A DNA stretch of 64,000 bases from Campanula takesimana (Eukaryota > Streptophyta > Magnoliopsida > Asterales > Campanulaceae), in the NCBI GenBank assembly GCA_026119855.1, contig JAOWBW010000043.1:1116001-1180000 (forward strand), read 5' to 3'. The notes beneath the pieces are model-generated. The model was not told the DNA's origin and ran no database searches. It was given only the letters and a program-made list of their open reading frames with translations. Below are positions 12,290-23,189 of the stretch, piece by piece; the stretch's first letter is position 1; every line of letters begins with the position of its first letter. The position numbers and the translations under genes were made by a program.

Positions 12290-12594
12290 CGGTCCCCCGG
12301 GTCCCGCGCTTCAGCAAACGGTCCCCCGGGTCCCGCGCTTCAGCAAACGGTCCCCCAGGTCCCACGGTCCTCCGGGTTCCGCACTCCAGCAAAAAACGGT
12401 CCTCCGGGTCCCGCACTCCAGCAAACGGTCCTTCGGGTTCCCGTACTTCAGCAAACGGTCCTCCGGGTCCCGCACTTCAGCAAACGGTCCCCCGGGTCCC
12501 GCACTCCAGCAAACAGATCTCGCTATCAGCAAACAGATCCCGCTTCCAGCAAACAAATCCCGCTTCCAGCAAACGAATCCCGCTATTGGCAAAG
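12290..12594 (+). repeat. 30-bp minisatellite in the 3' region of copy A
   Basis: About ten imperfect units built on CGGTCCCCCGGGTCCCGC plus CTTCAGCAAA, decaying rightwards to shorter CCCGCTTCCAGCAAA units. It is followed at 12,590-12,650 by a duplicated segment containing GCTCACACAGGGAGCGCA. Copy B has a different-sequence array of the same 30-bp period at the same place. The open frames across it are a by-product of a period divisible by three. Confidence 0.85.
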
Positions 12595-12770
12595 CCGCTC
12601 ACACAGGGAGCGCACCCTTATCTCTCAAAGCCGCTCACACAGGGAGCGCACACCCCCTATCCTCCGCAATTTCAAATTCCTTCTTTTATCGAGTCTTTTC
12701 CTTTTCTTGGTGATGTCCTAGGCGGATGTCTGTCTTTCGTCGGTGCGTTTGCTTCGCAAACCCCCACGCC

Positions 12771-12782
12771 GCCAAGGGGCTC
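12771..12782 (+). other. Polypurine tract of copy A
   Basis: GCCAAGGGGCTC directly precedes the TGTAGACACCC start of the 3' LTR. The same GGGGCTC end is found before the LTRs at 24,782, 48,608 and 60,713. Confidence 0.75.
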
Positions 12783-13819
12783 TGTAGACACCCGCCTTGG
12801 ACGCGCTCACCCCGATTGCATACTTGATTTTGTGTTTCTCCCTCTTTTAAGTGTTCCCTGTTAGTTTCTGTTACTTTGGTTAAGTTCCAGACGGAATCCG
12901 TTAAGTCCCGGGACTAAACTGAATAACAGTTCTAACTTTCTAGTCCATTCTGTCAGAAATCGCTTCTCAGAGTCGCGCGCCTCCGCCCCTTGAGGCCAGA
13001 CGCGCGTGCCTTCCGCCGCCTAGGTGGGATGCGCGCGCTTCTGGGGCGTGTCAGTTACAGATTCTGCCCAAGAATCTCTCCCGTGCTCATTATACATGAT
13101 TTTGCCCGGAAAGATTTCTTGGAGACTCCGTTTGGCTCCAAAAAAGGTCACTTTTCAACTATAAAAACCCCTTCAATCCATCATTGGAGAAGGACTTGGA
13201 AAAATCATCATTTTTAGACTTTTTACTTACTCCTTGCCTAGACCTTTCCTTTGGGATTTCTTTAACAAAAGTACTCAACCTCTTCTTCAAGGCTTGACAA
13301 GAGGTTCTCTTTTTGAAGGATACTATAGGTAAATGTTTTAAGTACTTCTTCTCTTCTTCTTTTCTTCTTCTTCTTCTTTTCTTCTTCTTCTTTTCTTTTC
13401 TTCTTCTTCTTCGATCAAATGTGCAATCACCCAAAACCATTTTGGACATGACACCAACGGTCCTTTCATTACATTGAATTGGCCTAGGAGTCATCTCCCT
13501 ATATTTCAAACTCTAAAAACCCCTTTTTTATCATCATTTTAATAGGAAGAACACATTTATCTTAGAAAGTGAATTATGAACAAACAAGACCGACTTTGCT
13601 CGGGCGAAATGGGTGTTTAAGTACTTCCCATTTCGTAACCTAACCCCCGAACCCCTCATCCCAAAGAATCTCTGTTTTCGTAAATCAAACTTAGGCTCAT
13701 AAACATTAGGTTTTCTTACGTTCCTCAAAAACGTGGGTGGCGACTCTAAAACACAATTAGACATCCTAGATTGACTCACGCGCTCTAGCCTAAGCCGTGG
13801 TTCCCCTGGGGTATCTACA
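12783..13819 (+). repeat. 3' LTR of copy A
   Basis: Begins TGTAGACACCC and ends GGGTATCTACA, near-perfect inverted termini. It contains a CG-rich triple-box module at about 12,970-13,050, a TATAAAAACCCC box near 13,158, a CT-rich tract near 13,345-13,412 and, close to the end, GGTGGCGACTC. It aligns with the copy B LTR (60,713-61,684) and with the minus-strand LTR starting at 63,180. Confidence 0.88.
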
Positions 13820-13855
13820 CTTCTTGATGAAATCAAGATAGAAACTCGGGGGCCA

Positions 13856-14870
13856 CTGAACGGTGTAAACCTATCACCACCATGGGCCAAGCCCACCTAG
13901 CACAACACTTCACCTCCTCGGCATTCATACATGTCGACCAAGCTAATAGAAGACAAGGATGTTTCCCTAATACCAACACCCCTCCTCAGACAAGACGAGG
14001 ACGTCAGAAGATGAGGACCATGCAATAAAAGAATCATGTTCCCCTAATACCAACACCCCTCCTCAGACAAGACGAGGACGAGATTACCAAGTCGAGATCA
14101 CCAAACCGAGATGGGTCCATCAAGCTGACTTACGCCATCCACAGCACCAAGATAAGACCACCTGGTTACATGACAACCAATTCATCCTAGACCCATCTAG
14201 GCGTCATGACATGCCGAGATGAGGTCATCAGGCCGACATAGGTACAACAAGGCCTGAACCCATGAACCAGGCCTCAAGCAATCGTGGTTATAACCAACAC
14301 ACCTAGTTTGGCCTCTCCCACAAGTCGAGTTAGGATATACAAACCGACTTATCTCATTCTTCAGTGACCATGTCTTGCTCTCCTAATACAAAATAGAGTC
14401 TACAAACAGAGTCCAAATCATGTACAAATAAGGAGATCCTTTCCTAACAAGGAAACCTCCTCTACAAGGAAACAAGTCTACAATCTTTATCAGGATTCCA
14501 CTTTCCTAATACACGAGTCCTACACCAATACAGGCTCCTTGACTTCCTTGACAAGTCATAGCTAATTCACCAACATCTATATAAACAGGCGCCTCAATAC
14601 AAGAAACGGGTAACGAATTCTCTTGGCTCTTACTCTGGTAAATTAATTTCTATTTGTTATATCTCATAAACGTGATACTTACTCTCACGCCGGAGGGCCT
14701 TCGCCGGTGAAGCCTCGGCTAGTTCACTTTTTATTGTTCGTGTGTGTAGATCAGTTTGAGGATTTATCTTTGCTAGATTTATCCGAACTGTTAGACGAAA
14801 GGCTGATCAGGTACAGTTTTGGCAGCATCAATAACTTTGTGCGCGGTGATATTTTTGTAAATAATTGAAA
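13856..14870 (+). mobile_element. Probable gypsy LTR remnant
   Basis: AACTCGGGGGCCAC looks like a purine tract, and the following TGAACGGTGTAAACC like an LTR start. There is a TATATAAAC box near 14,578. A GC-rich CGCCGGAGGGCC...CGCCGG segment at about 14,689-14,710 resembles the U5 region of many plant gypsy LTRs. The sequence near 14,870 (CGCCGCGCCCGCTGGGAATC) looks like a worn primer-binding site. Inside is an approximately 80-bp-spaced direct duplication containing CCAACACCCCTCCTCAGACA (about 13,965-14,010 and 14,040-14,083). Borders are uncertain and no coding sequence follows. Confidence 0.5.
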
Positions 14871-15326
14871 CGCCGCGCCCGCTGGGAATCAAGGTCGTGA
14901 CTTAAGGCCATGGACAACAAACCTTTGGATGTCAACTTCAAACTATTCTGGATATCAATATAACGCCTTCTGGATATGATTTTCAAGAACATTTAAAGAA
15001 AGTCATGGCCAAAAAAGCTTTTGGATATCAAGATCAATAGGTTCTAGATATAAATAATAAAGTATTCTGGATGTGATTTAACAAGCACATATGATTTATC
15101 ACGAGTGAGAAAAAAACAGAAAAAGATTTCTTAGTGCAAGTGAGGGTGTTTATGATAGTCAGTTGTAGTGTTTTTGATAGTTAGTGAGCATTTTGAAAGA
15201 ACCTTTAAAGCTAATAACTGGTAGCCAGAACCCTTGAGACTGATGGCCAAAACTTTTGAAACAGATATGCAGATGTTTATTTTTTTTCAATGGAAATTTA
15301 GAGACCTACAAAAGTCATCTGGCTTT
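14871..15326. other. Unrecognised DNA left of element 2
   Basis: No gene or known repeat recognised. The phrase TTCTGGATATGAT and close variants recur at about 14,945-15,075, suggesting an old short-period repeat. The last five bases, GCTTT (15,322-15,326), are the left target duplication of the next element. Confidence 0.5.
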
Positions 15327-16850
15327 TGTAAGTACCAAAATCTGAAATTAACCAACTTAGAGGAACTCTTAGAACCATTCAGTGATAAACTAATAGGATG
15401 GGATCTCACTAGGATAAACTGAAAATTCCAGGACTGCTCTGGAATTAAACTTGGAAATATCCAGAAGCTCGCCAGGCTGAGCCGTACTGATGGTTTGGAC
15501 GCGGGAAGGGCCTAGGAGTACGGCTGGTTTAGCACCTTCAGTCCCTATAAATTGAGACCCTTGCTGATCATTTCATGGGGGAGAAATATAGTTTTGTAGG
15601 TGAAACTCTGCAGAAATTCAGCTTGAGTGAAACACCACCAAACACTTGAGTGAAAAGAGAGGAAGATAGGCCATAACCACCATAGGTGAAGTCTCCTTCT
15701 CCCCATCTTCTCTCCATCTCAAACTCTTTTGTTCTTGCTCATATTGTTTATTTACTTGCATTTTAAGTCTTGCCCTTGTAAAGCACCTTTTGTATTGCAA
15801 GTCTTGCCCTTGTCAAGCACCTCTTATATTGCAAGTCTTGTCCTTTCAAGCACCTTATATTCTTGTTATGTATCTTGGAACCAAATCATGAAATGATTCA
15901 AGGTGCCCTCACATCCAAGTATGTGAAAAAGGGATAAAACCTAAAGAAGATCATGATTTGTTAATTTCTTGCCTTTAAATAGCTTGATGATCCATTTTCA
16001 TAGTGAAAGCATGTATATTTATGTTGTATTTGGCCATGATGATCATGTTGGGTGATAAAGTTCCAATCTTTATCATCCCAACCTTGATTTACCCTAAAAT
16101 CCCACATTTGGGTCATAAAGATTCAATCTTTATGTCATTTTGTTGTCCCTAAAGGTTTAATCCTGTGTAAAGATCTCATTTTGATGGTAAAGTTTGAATC
16201 TTTACTCATCAAAATGGCCATCTTGGCTCAAAATCCCTTTTCATCACCTTTTCTTAATAATTCCCCAATGATTGTCTTAATCACATCCAAAATTCTTGTT
16301 TTGGTGTCTAATCTAGTGATTAATGACATAGGGATGATTTAATTTGTGTTTTGTTACAAAAGAATGGCTGGAAATGATCAAACAGTCCAGTTTCAGACAG
16401 AATGCTCTGTTTCTGTATGGAACTGGACTGATTTCTGGGAATCTGGTAAAATTCCCAGGAAGACCCCCTTTAGCCGTACGGCTAGTTTGTCCAGGGGCAT
16501 GTTTCAGTCCAGTTCCCCTTTAATCCAGAATGTCTTCAAAAGATCCCCTTTCTGTTAAAATCCTAACTGTTTTATGTTAAAGTTAGTTTCTCCTGTTTTC
16601 TAAACACACACACACACACATATGCACTTTTCGTTAACAAACTTAGGGAGACTCAGGTTTGTCCGAGGCGGCTTGGGTGACGTGAAACTCTTCCCAAGTT
16701 GTAACCTGACCTCCGAAATCATAAATCTCTAACCACTTTCATTTGTTGGGTTAAAAGTTAACAAATGTGGCGACTCCGTTATCTTTTGGAATTATACCGT
16801 GTTTGATTCTCGAGGGAAAACCTTTCCATTTTTCCCATGGGTATCTTACA
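15327..16850 (+). repeat. 5' LTR of element 2
   Basis: TGTAAGTACC start and GGGTATCTTACA end. TATA box TATAAA at 15,546-15,551, the palindrome AGCCGTACGGCT at 16,472-16,483, a (CA)n run near 16,603-16,620, and GTGGCGACTCCG near 16,769. It is about 50 bp longer than the 3' LTR, partly because of the CA-repeat segment. Confidence 0.92.
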
Positions 16851-16851
16851 G

Positions 16852-16868
16852 TGGCGACTCCGCTGGGG
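16852..16868 (+). other. Primer-binding site of element 2
   Basis: TGGCGACTCCGCTGGGG follows the LTR after one base. This is the primer site typical of Ogre/Tat elements, reported as complementary to an arginine tRNA; the tRNA assignment is from memory. Confidence 0.8.
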
Positions 16869-18419
16869 AATAAAGTGCTTGCAAACTTCTTTTTAGAAGC
16901 TTTCAAGGCACTTTTGTGTGGGTCAAACTCCCGTCCCTATTTTGTTGACTTTGTGCATATTTTTTGTGTGTTTTATATTTCTGTTTTGATTTAAATGGAT
17001 GAAACTGTTATGGAAAAACAATGAACTGGGGCTTGATGATCAGAAGCTGAAAATTTGCAAAAAATAATGGATCTCCTCCTCTAGCCGTACGGCTAGTTTG
17101 GCCGGGCCCACAGAATGTTTCAAATTAACAATTTTGTGTAGGGCAGAAACATTCTGATGGTCCCCTTGCTTCTCTTGTCCAGGTTCCAATTTACAGCCTC
17201 TACTTGTGCACTTCTACCTTCTTCTTCTTCAAAGCCCATTGTGCATAACCCTTTTCATAAAAATTTTGGTCTTCAAATTCTTCTTGATTGTGCACAATCT
17301 TTTTCTACAAATGACTTTCAAAAGGTTTTTTTTCTTCTTGCAAAATTTTGGTTTCAAAAACCTTTGGTTGTGCACAACCTTTTCATGTACAAATTTTGAT
17401 TCTTGCTTGTTAAAATGTTTGTTTACTTGCTTGTGCAAAATACTTGTCCATCTTACTTGTTCATCATACTTGTTCATCCAATGCTCATGGTATTAAAACG
17501 GACCGAAAATTCCTATTTTGACTCAAAAGGGAACATAGAAGGCTTCACACAACGTGCACTTGACCTTGTGCACGCTCCAAAAACCCTTTAAACCCGGAAT
17601 GGATGCCACGATGCAACTTGATTGGTGCTCTTGTGCCCTTCTCGCGCGCACGGGTCCATTCCACCTCCCCTTCCGAGCCGAGTCAACCACACATGTCCGT
17701 GACACACAAATACCATGACCATGGTTGGTTTTTGGTCTAGCTCACGTCATCATGTCCCTAATACGTGTCCAAACGCTAATTATGGCCAAGTTAACGCCCG
17801 AGTCACGACTCCTTGTGAAAGCAAGTGTGACCAAGGTCATCTTTGACCCAGTCCTTGACTTATGCATTAATTCCAACCATAATTAACCGAAGTCATGTAT
17901 TAAGGATAGGTTGACACCGCGTCATTAAGCTCTAATACTTGACACATCCTAATCATCTTTAAGCCCAAGGCAAAGGTCCGATATCCTTCATTAAAATGAG
18001 GTCATGCCAGAATTTTGTTAAGGCGTTAAGTCAATCTTAACCTTAACCGGGGCGTAGCTATGATAAGAATGGCCCGCGCATTGGAACTTTGTGACGTACT
18101 AGACCCTAGGTTTGGTTCTTTTGGTCGGTGGAAGCTGCGTGCCCTATAGGACCCTCGTCCAGGATCGCCCATCCTTGGGAGTGTGCAATACAAGTGAAAA
18201 ACGAGGGGTTTATAGACGTAGTGATGGCCTCCACTGATCCAGGGTTTAGAATAGTTGCGAAAAGAAGAAGAATCTTTTCCAACCATTTAGGAATGAAAAT
18301 GCGTTTTAAGTAAACTTGAATGGATAACTAACTGCGCATTGCTTGAATTTACTCCGTTTTTGCTTCTTGTCTTTGACACATTACTTTCTTGCGTTAACAA
18401 GCGTCATTTTGTAAAGTCT
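16869..18419 (+). other. Non-coding leader of element 2
   Basis: No gene seen. It contains another AGCCGTACGGCT palindrome at 17,083-17,094. It also has a stretch near 17,255-17,400 where TTGTGCACAA-type palindromes recur (ATTGTGCACAATC, GGTTGTGCACAACC). Confidence 0.6.
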
Positions 18420-18662
18420 TCGGATGGATCCCCGTTATCCTCCAAGACTCCCGTTAAATCCCTAGGCGTTGTCCCTTAAGAACCCGTTAAGTCCTTGGAA
18501 AATCTCTGAGGCACCCGTTAATCTTTGGACGGATCCCCGTTATCCTCCAAGACTCCCGTTAAATCCCTAGGCGTTGTCCCCTAGGAACCCGTTAAGTCCT
18601 TGGAAAATCTCCGAGGCACCCGTTAATCTTTGGATGGATCCCCGTTATCCTCCAAGACTCCC
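18420..18662 (+). repeat. Tandem repeat, about 118-bp unit
   Basis: Two full copies and part of a third start with GGATGGATCCCCGTTATCC followed by TCCAAGACTCCCGTTAAATC. Each includes CCTAGGCGTTGTCC. Every unit can fold because CTTGGA and TCCAAG segments flank it. Confidence 0.8.
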
Positions 18663-19630
18663 GTTAAATCCCTAGGCGTTGTCCTCTAGGTCCCCGTTAT
18701 GATTACCATTGAAACCCTAGGCGTTGTCCTCTAGGTCCCCATTACGAACCCCGTTAAAACCCTAGGCGTAGTCCCCTAGGTCCCCGTTATGTCCCCCATT
18801 GAAATCCTAGGCATTGTCCCCTAGGTCCTCGTTATGGTCCCCATTGAAACCCTAGGCGTTGTCCCCTAGGTCCCCGTTATGATTACCGTTGAAACCCTAG
18901 GCGTTGTCCCCTAGGTCCCCGTTATGATTACCGTTGAAACCCTAGGCGTTGTCCCCTAGGTCCCCGTTATGATTACCGTTGAAACCCTAGGCGCCGTCCC
19001 CTAGGTCCCCGTTTGAAACCCTAGGCGCCGTCCCCTAGGTCCCCATTTGAAACCCTAGGCGTCGTCCCCTAGGTCCCCGTTATGATTACCATTGAAACCT
19101 TAGGCGTTGTCCCCTAGGTCCCTGTTATGATTACTGTTGAAACCCTAGGCGTAGTCCCCTAGGTCCCCGTTATGACCCCCGTTGAAACCCTAGGCGTTGT
19201 CCCCTAGGTCCTCATTAAATCCCTAGGCGTCGTCCCCTAGGTCCCCGTTATGACCCCCGTTGAAACCCTAGGCGTTGTCCCCTAGGTCACCGTTATGGTC
19301 CCCGTTAAATCCCTAGGCGTTGTCCCCTAAGTCCCCGTTATGGTCCCCGTTAAATCCCTAGTCGTTGTCCCCTAGGTCCCCGTTATGGTCCCCATTGAAA
19401 CCCTAGGCGTCGTCCCTTAGGTCCACGTTATGACCCCCGTTGAAACCCTAGGCGTTGTCCCTTAGGTCCCCGTTGAAACCCTAGGCGTCGTCCCCTAGGT
19501 CCCCGTTACGACTTCCGATGAAATAGGCGTTGTCCCCTAGGTCCCCGTGGAGATTCCCGTTAAATCCCTAGGTCCCCGTGGAGATTCCCGTTAAATCCCT
19601 AGGCGTAGTCCCCTAGGTCTCCATTAAGAT
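18663..19630 (+). repeat. CCTAGG tandem array, about 47-bp unit
   Basis: About twenty units with core CCTAGGCGTTGTCCCCTAGG, followed by TCCCCGTTATGA and CCGTTGAAA. Two self-complementary CCTAGG boxes 14 bp apart make each unit a potential hairpin. Unit length varies by internal deletions. Confidence 0.88.
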
Positions 19631-19800
19631 TCCAGTCGAGTCCTTGGATGGATCCCCGTTATCCTCCAAGAAGTCAGTCAAGTCCTTGGATGGATCCCCG
19701 TTATCCTCCAAGAAGTCAGTCAAGTCCTTGGACGGATCCCCGTTATCCTCCAAGAAGTCGGTCAAGTCATTGGATGGACCCCCGTTACCCTCCAAAGTGT
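19631..19800 (+). repeat. 42-bp tandem repeat
   Basis: Four units contain CTTGGATGGATCCCCGTTAT, then CCTCCAAGAAGTCAGTCAAG. Within a unit CTTGGA pairs with TCCAAG and GGAT with ATCC. Because 42 is divisible by three, short repetitive open frames cross it on both strands; they are not genes. Confidence 0.88.
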
Positions 19801-19819
19801 CCGTTAAAATTAAGTTCCA

Positions 19820-19822
<3 letters not shown>

Positions 19823-19869
<47 letters not shown>
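19823..19869. repeat. (AT)n microsatellite
   Basis: An uninterrupted AT dinucleotide run of about 46 bp within element 2. Confidence 0.95.
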
Positions 19870-19871
<2 letters not shown>

Positions 19872-20234
19872 AAAGAAAATAAAAGTGCTTAGGATGACCC
19901 TTTTCCCCTTCCTGGAGCCATCATGTGATGACCAATTTTGCGCCCCTCGAAGCATCTCATTCCCGTTAGTGTCGTCACGTGACCATTCCCCCTTCGGGTC
20001 TAAGCGTCATGGCGCCACATGGTAATATACTTTTGTCAAGCATTGACCTCCTCGATTTGCTCCGCCATGTGGTGACCATTTCAATTGACCCGATCGCCCT
20101 TGTGACTCGGACTAGTGTGAGTACCATTTAGTCTCAAACCAGTAATGTCTCGTCCCATGTCATCCCGACTAAAAGGTCCGTTTGAAGTGAGTCGACTGAG
20201 GCCATATTTGTCTTAGAATTCTAAACCCATTCGA

Positions 20235-20297
20235 ACTACGGTGACCTGAGCCTCTCATCGCATGGGATCCCCTCCCTCGTAGTGAGGGGAACGTAGG
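20235..20297 (+). promoter_or_regulatory. ACTACG...ACGTAGG structured module 1
   Basis: ACTACG at the left and ACGTAGG at the right can pair. Just before the right arm is a CCCCTC/GAGGGG hairpin. It is followed by CAACTTCGGCCCGGTC. Related modules occur at 21,805, 24,620, 48,095 and 57,985. Confidence 0.55.
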
Positions 20298-21804
20298 CAA
20301 CTTCGGCCCGGTCAATCCTTATTTAAAAAAAAAGAAAAAAAAGAGAAAACAAAAAAATGTGTGTGAGTCTTTTACTCAAACGAAAAAATAATGGAGATCA
20401 AGTTTTCTTAAAATAAATGGTCGAGTTTTTCCTAAAAAGGTTAGTCCGCTAATGAAGCGTTCTTCTCAAATCATGGTTATAATTTTACCGTGAGGTTTAA
20501 TATGCTAAAGTCCTTCGCGGTTCTGTCCATTGGAGACATCGACAAAGGAGCCCACATCTGAATTGGCGTCCGAGACAACCATCCACATGAGCGAGAGGAT
20601 CAAAAGGAGAGGCCTGTGCTTCGGAAGCCCAAAAGCGGCTACATCAAATGGATATTCGTACCTTCGTCAAGTGCCACGCACGAAGGCTACGCGCCTTGAA
20701 AGGAAATCACCAAACGGAGATGGCCAATGCAAACTCCCAACTCGTGAGTAGGAGAATCCGGCAATTACAACGCCAAGCCAAATGAAGACCTCGCGACACC
20801 TTTCCCGATGACATGGAACCCGAGTTCCCCGTGGAAGACATGGAACATGCCGCCGACAACCCCTCCAACAATTGAGGAAGAAAATGGATCATCGTGCCTC
20901 ATGGGAGCCCATCCCTAAAAATAAAAAATAAAAAATGATGAGTCTTCTAGCCTCGTAGAATCTAGATTTTCACCAAAGTCCGTCTTGGACTGTGTCTTTT
21001 TATTTTTACAAAGGTCTACACTTGGAACATGTATGTATAAAGTCATCTAAATAAAAGCGTCATTTTCCTTCTCTTCTCTCTAGACTTGAGACATTATTTG
21101 CAATATACATTTACTCTTGAAATTGCCTTACTTGTTATTATCCACTGATTGCTACGTCCCTAAAATGATGAATTGACTTCTAAGCATACTAGTCAATGAC
21201 GACTCATTAAGGACGAATGGACCTAACACAAATGCAAAATGCTAAATGCAAACAATTAATCTTGATGTGAATAAATGTTGTGATCAATTGGCATAAAAAA
21301 ACCATTAATGGCAAGCCTTCCTCTATACACATCCCCAATACAGATTTCCTGATACACAACCCGATACACCTTTCCGATACAAATTATGGACACACATCAA
21401 AGGCATACCGAGATAATGAAAAGGCAAGGATGTTGTTGCTCAACCACCAAGATTCGACCGTGATCGCACGTGCGCAACCAAGCAAAGGACCTCCCGGAAC
21501 TTCAAAGTCAAAGCGAGAAGTGACAGACATTCCACCAAGGGGCTACAGATGAGCCAATGTCCAAGTTGGGGCTAGTGTTTCCCTTCTCTCTCTCTCTCTC
21601 TCTAAAAAAAAGAAAGGAGAGAAATGAATGTATGGAAAGAAGGAAATGGAATGAATATACGCGAAGAGGAAGTTTGCCTCAAAAGCTCACCAAAGAGGGT
21701 TGTCCATCGCAAGGAGTTCACTACAAGGCAAAGCGATCTACATCAGCAGAGCAACAACATCCTTCAAAAGGACACCGACTTCATCAAAAGACGATCCATG
21801 GCCT
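20298..21804 (+). other. Non-coding interior of element 2
   Basis: No recognisable gene. There is an A-rich run near 20,322-20,356 and a short (TC)n tract near 21,583-21,602. Short open frames here have no recognised similarity. Confidence 0.55.
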
Positions 21805-21847
21805 AACTAGGGCGACTTGAGCTCCTCAAACTGAGGGGAACGTAGGC
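21805..21847 (+). promoter_or_regulatory. ACTACG...ACGTAGG structured module 2
   Basis: The left arm has drifted to ACTAGG, but the inner hairpin CCTC/GAGG and the right arm ACGTAGG remain. They are followed by CAACCTTCGGGCCCGGTC as in module 1 and in copy B. Confidence 0.5.
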
Positions 21848-22344
21848 AACCTTCGGGCCCGGTCATAACATGAAACAAAGCCATCAAACCTCGGTCCTTT
21901 CAATGACCAATTTCCCAAGACACACCTTCTTTGGGCCAATTCCCCATAAACACCTTCCCCTCCCGATCTTGCCATTGATCGAATCTTAATCTTAATTGAT
22001 CACAACATTTATACATGTTAAGGCTAATTGCTTGCTATAATCTTGACTTAATGACAAACATGGCCCATTCAAGTAGTCATTTGATGATATTAACTAAGGC
22101 AAATTTCAAAATGTCTCGACAAGTCTTCTTTTTTCCATCTTAGGAAAGAGCTAAACACTTATGTTCTGTCAAGCAAGGGCTTCCTCCCATTTCATGATAC
22201 ATTGCTAAAAAGGGACTCTCTCCCAAATAAAATGCCCTTGTATGTTTCCTCCAAGAAAAATACTTTAAAGTCCCCGTTCTATCGAGTCGGCTGGATCACT
22301 CATAAAAAATGAAAAAAAAAAAAGAAAAAGGCACAAAAAAAGTA

Positions 22345-22453
22345 GCCCGCTAGGTTGAAAACCCGTAAGGGCGGCCTAGGCAAAAACAAGGTGTGCCTTA
22401 AAAAAGCAAAAGAGATGCCCGCTAGGTCGAAAACCCGAAAGGGCGGCCTAGGC
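22345..22453 (+). ncRNA. Duplicated RNA hairpin with GNRA-type loops (element 2)
   Basis: Two 37-nt modules, 22,345-22,381 and 22,417-22,453, lie 72 bp apart. Each has a basal helix CTAGG/CCTAG (22,350-22,354 with 22,375-22,379 in the first). Each also has an apical CCC/GGG stem closing GTAA in the first and GAAA in the second, both GNRA tetraloops. A single-stranded GAAAA lies on the 5' side between helices. Copy B carries the same duplicated pair. A cis-acting RNA element of the retrotransposon transcript is inferred; function unknown. Confidence 0.55.
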
Positions 22454-22544
22454 AAAAGAAATGGTGCGTCATGAAAAATGGATGGGTTCCTAACCTCACC
22501 TCAAAGGCCGAAAGACGACAACGGGTCCATGTTAAAAGTCGAAG

Positions 22545-22680
22545 GACGACATTGGGGCTACCTCCACACCGACGACAACAATGACATTGGGGCTACCTCC
22601 ACATCAACGACAACAAGGACATGGGGCTACCCCTACATCAACGATAAAGACGATATTGGGGCCATCCCCACAACAGTGAC
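22545..22680 (+). repeat. About 36-bp tandem repeat
   Basis: Four diverged units contain GACATTGGGGCTACCTCCAC followed by an ACGAC/CAACAA segment. Confidence 0.75.
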
Positions 22681-23189
22681 GAGCAGATTTCCTACCATCA
22701 GTTACTTCTCAACGAATGGACAAAATCCAAAGGACTTTATGCATGAAAAACCTCACGGTTAAGTTAAAATAAAAAATTTGACTAAAATGCTTTGTTAAAA
22801 GACTTGCCTTTAGGAATAAGCATTTCCAAAATTTGCCCTTTTGGTATTATTTATCAAAGACCATGTCTCAAGCAAAATGCTTTTGATCTCCTCTCAAAAT
22901 GATTTTCTCAAAGTGTCTTAACGGTTGGCCCTAGGCTCTTCCCCGGTGTCAAGAAAATGTGTCAACCATCCCGTAGAGTGAAGTTGACCCAGGTCAAAGC
23001 TTTACTCAGAATAGTCATTATAGGTTGAGACCCTTGTCCCCGGCTGTCCTTAGTCGGACATAAGACCAGTTTTCCCATCGAGCTCCCCAAAAGTGGAGTT
23101 GACCCAAGTCAAACCTTGACTCAGAATAGTCATTATATGTTGAGGCCTTTGTCCCCGGCAGTCCAAAATGACGTAAGACCATCCTTGTA

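Larger units (their letters stand above)
10237..13819 (+). mobile_element. Ty3/gypsy copy A, right part
   Basis: Continues copy A after the copia insertion: an antisense ORF, a CG-rich module, a 30-bp minisatellite, a purine tract and the 3' LTR. The order matches copy B at 58,190-61,684. Confidence 0.9.

Noticed and set aside
12156..12864. Pro/Ser-rich open frames over the copy A minisatellite
   Set aside because: Same cause: a period divisible by three. No conservation with copy B.
13345..13412. CT-rich tract as a splice or promoter signal of a host gene
   Set aside because: Lies within the copy A LTR, and the copy B LTR has a similar but shorter tract. No exon adjoins it.
16852..16868. 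tRNA gene fragment
   Set aside because: It is a primer-binding site: only the 3'-end complement is present, next to an LTR, with no cloverleaf.
19613..20025. Repetitive open frames on both strands over the 42-bp array and AT run
   Set aside because: The array period gives open frames on both strands. The (AT)n run yields an Ile/Tyr string. No start context or conservation.
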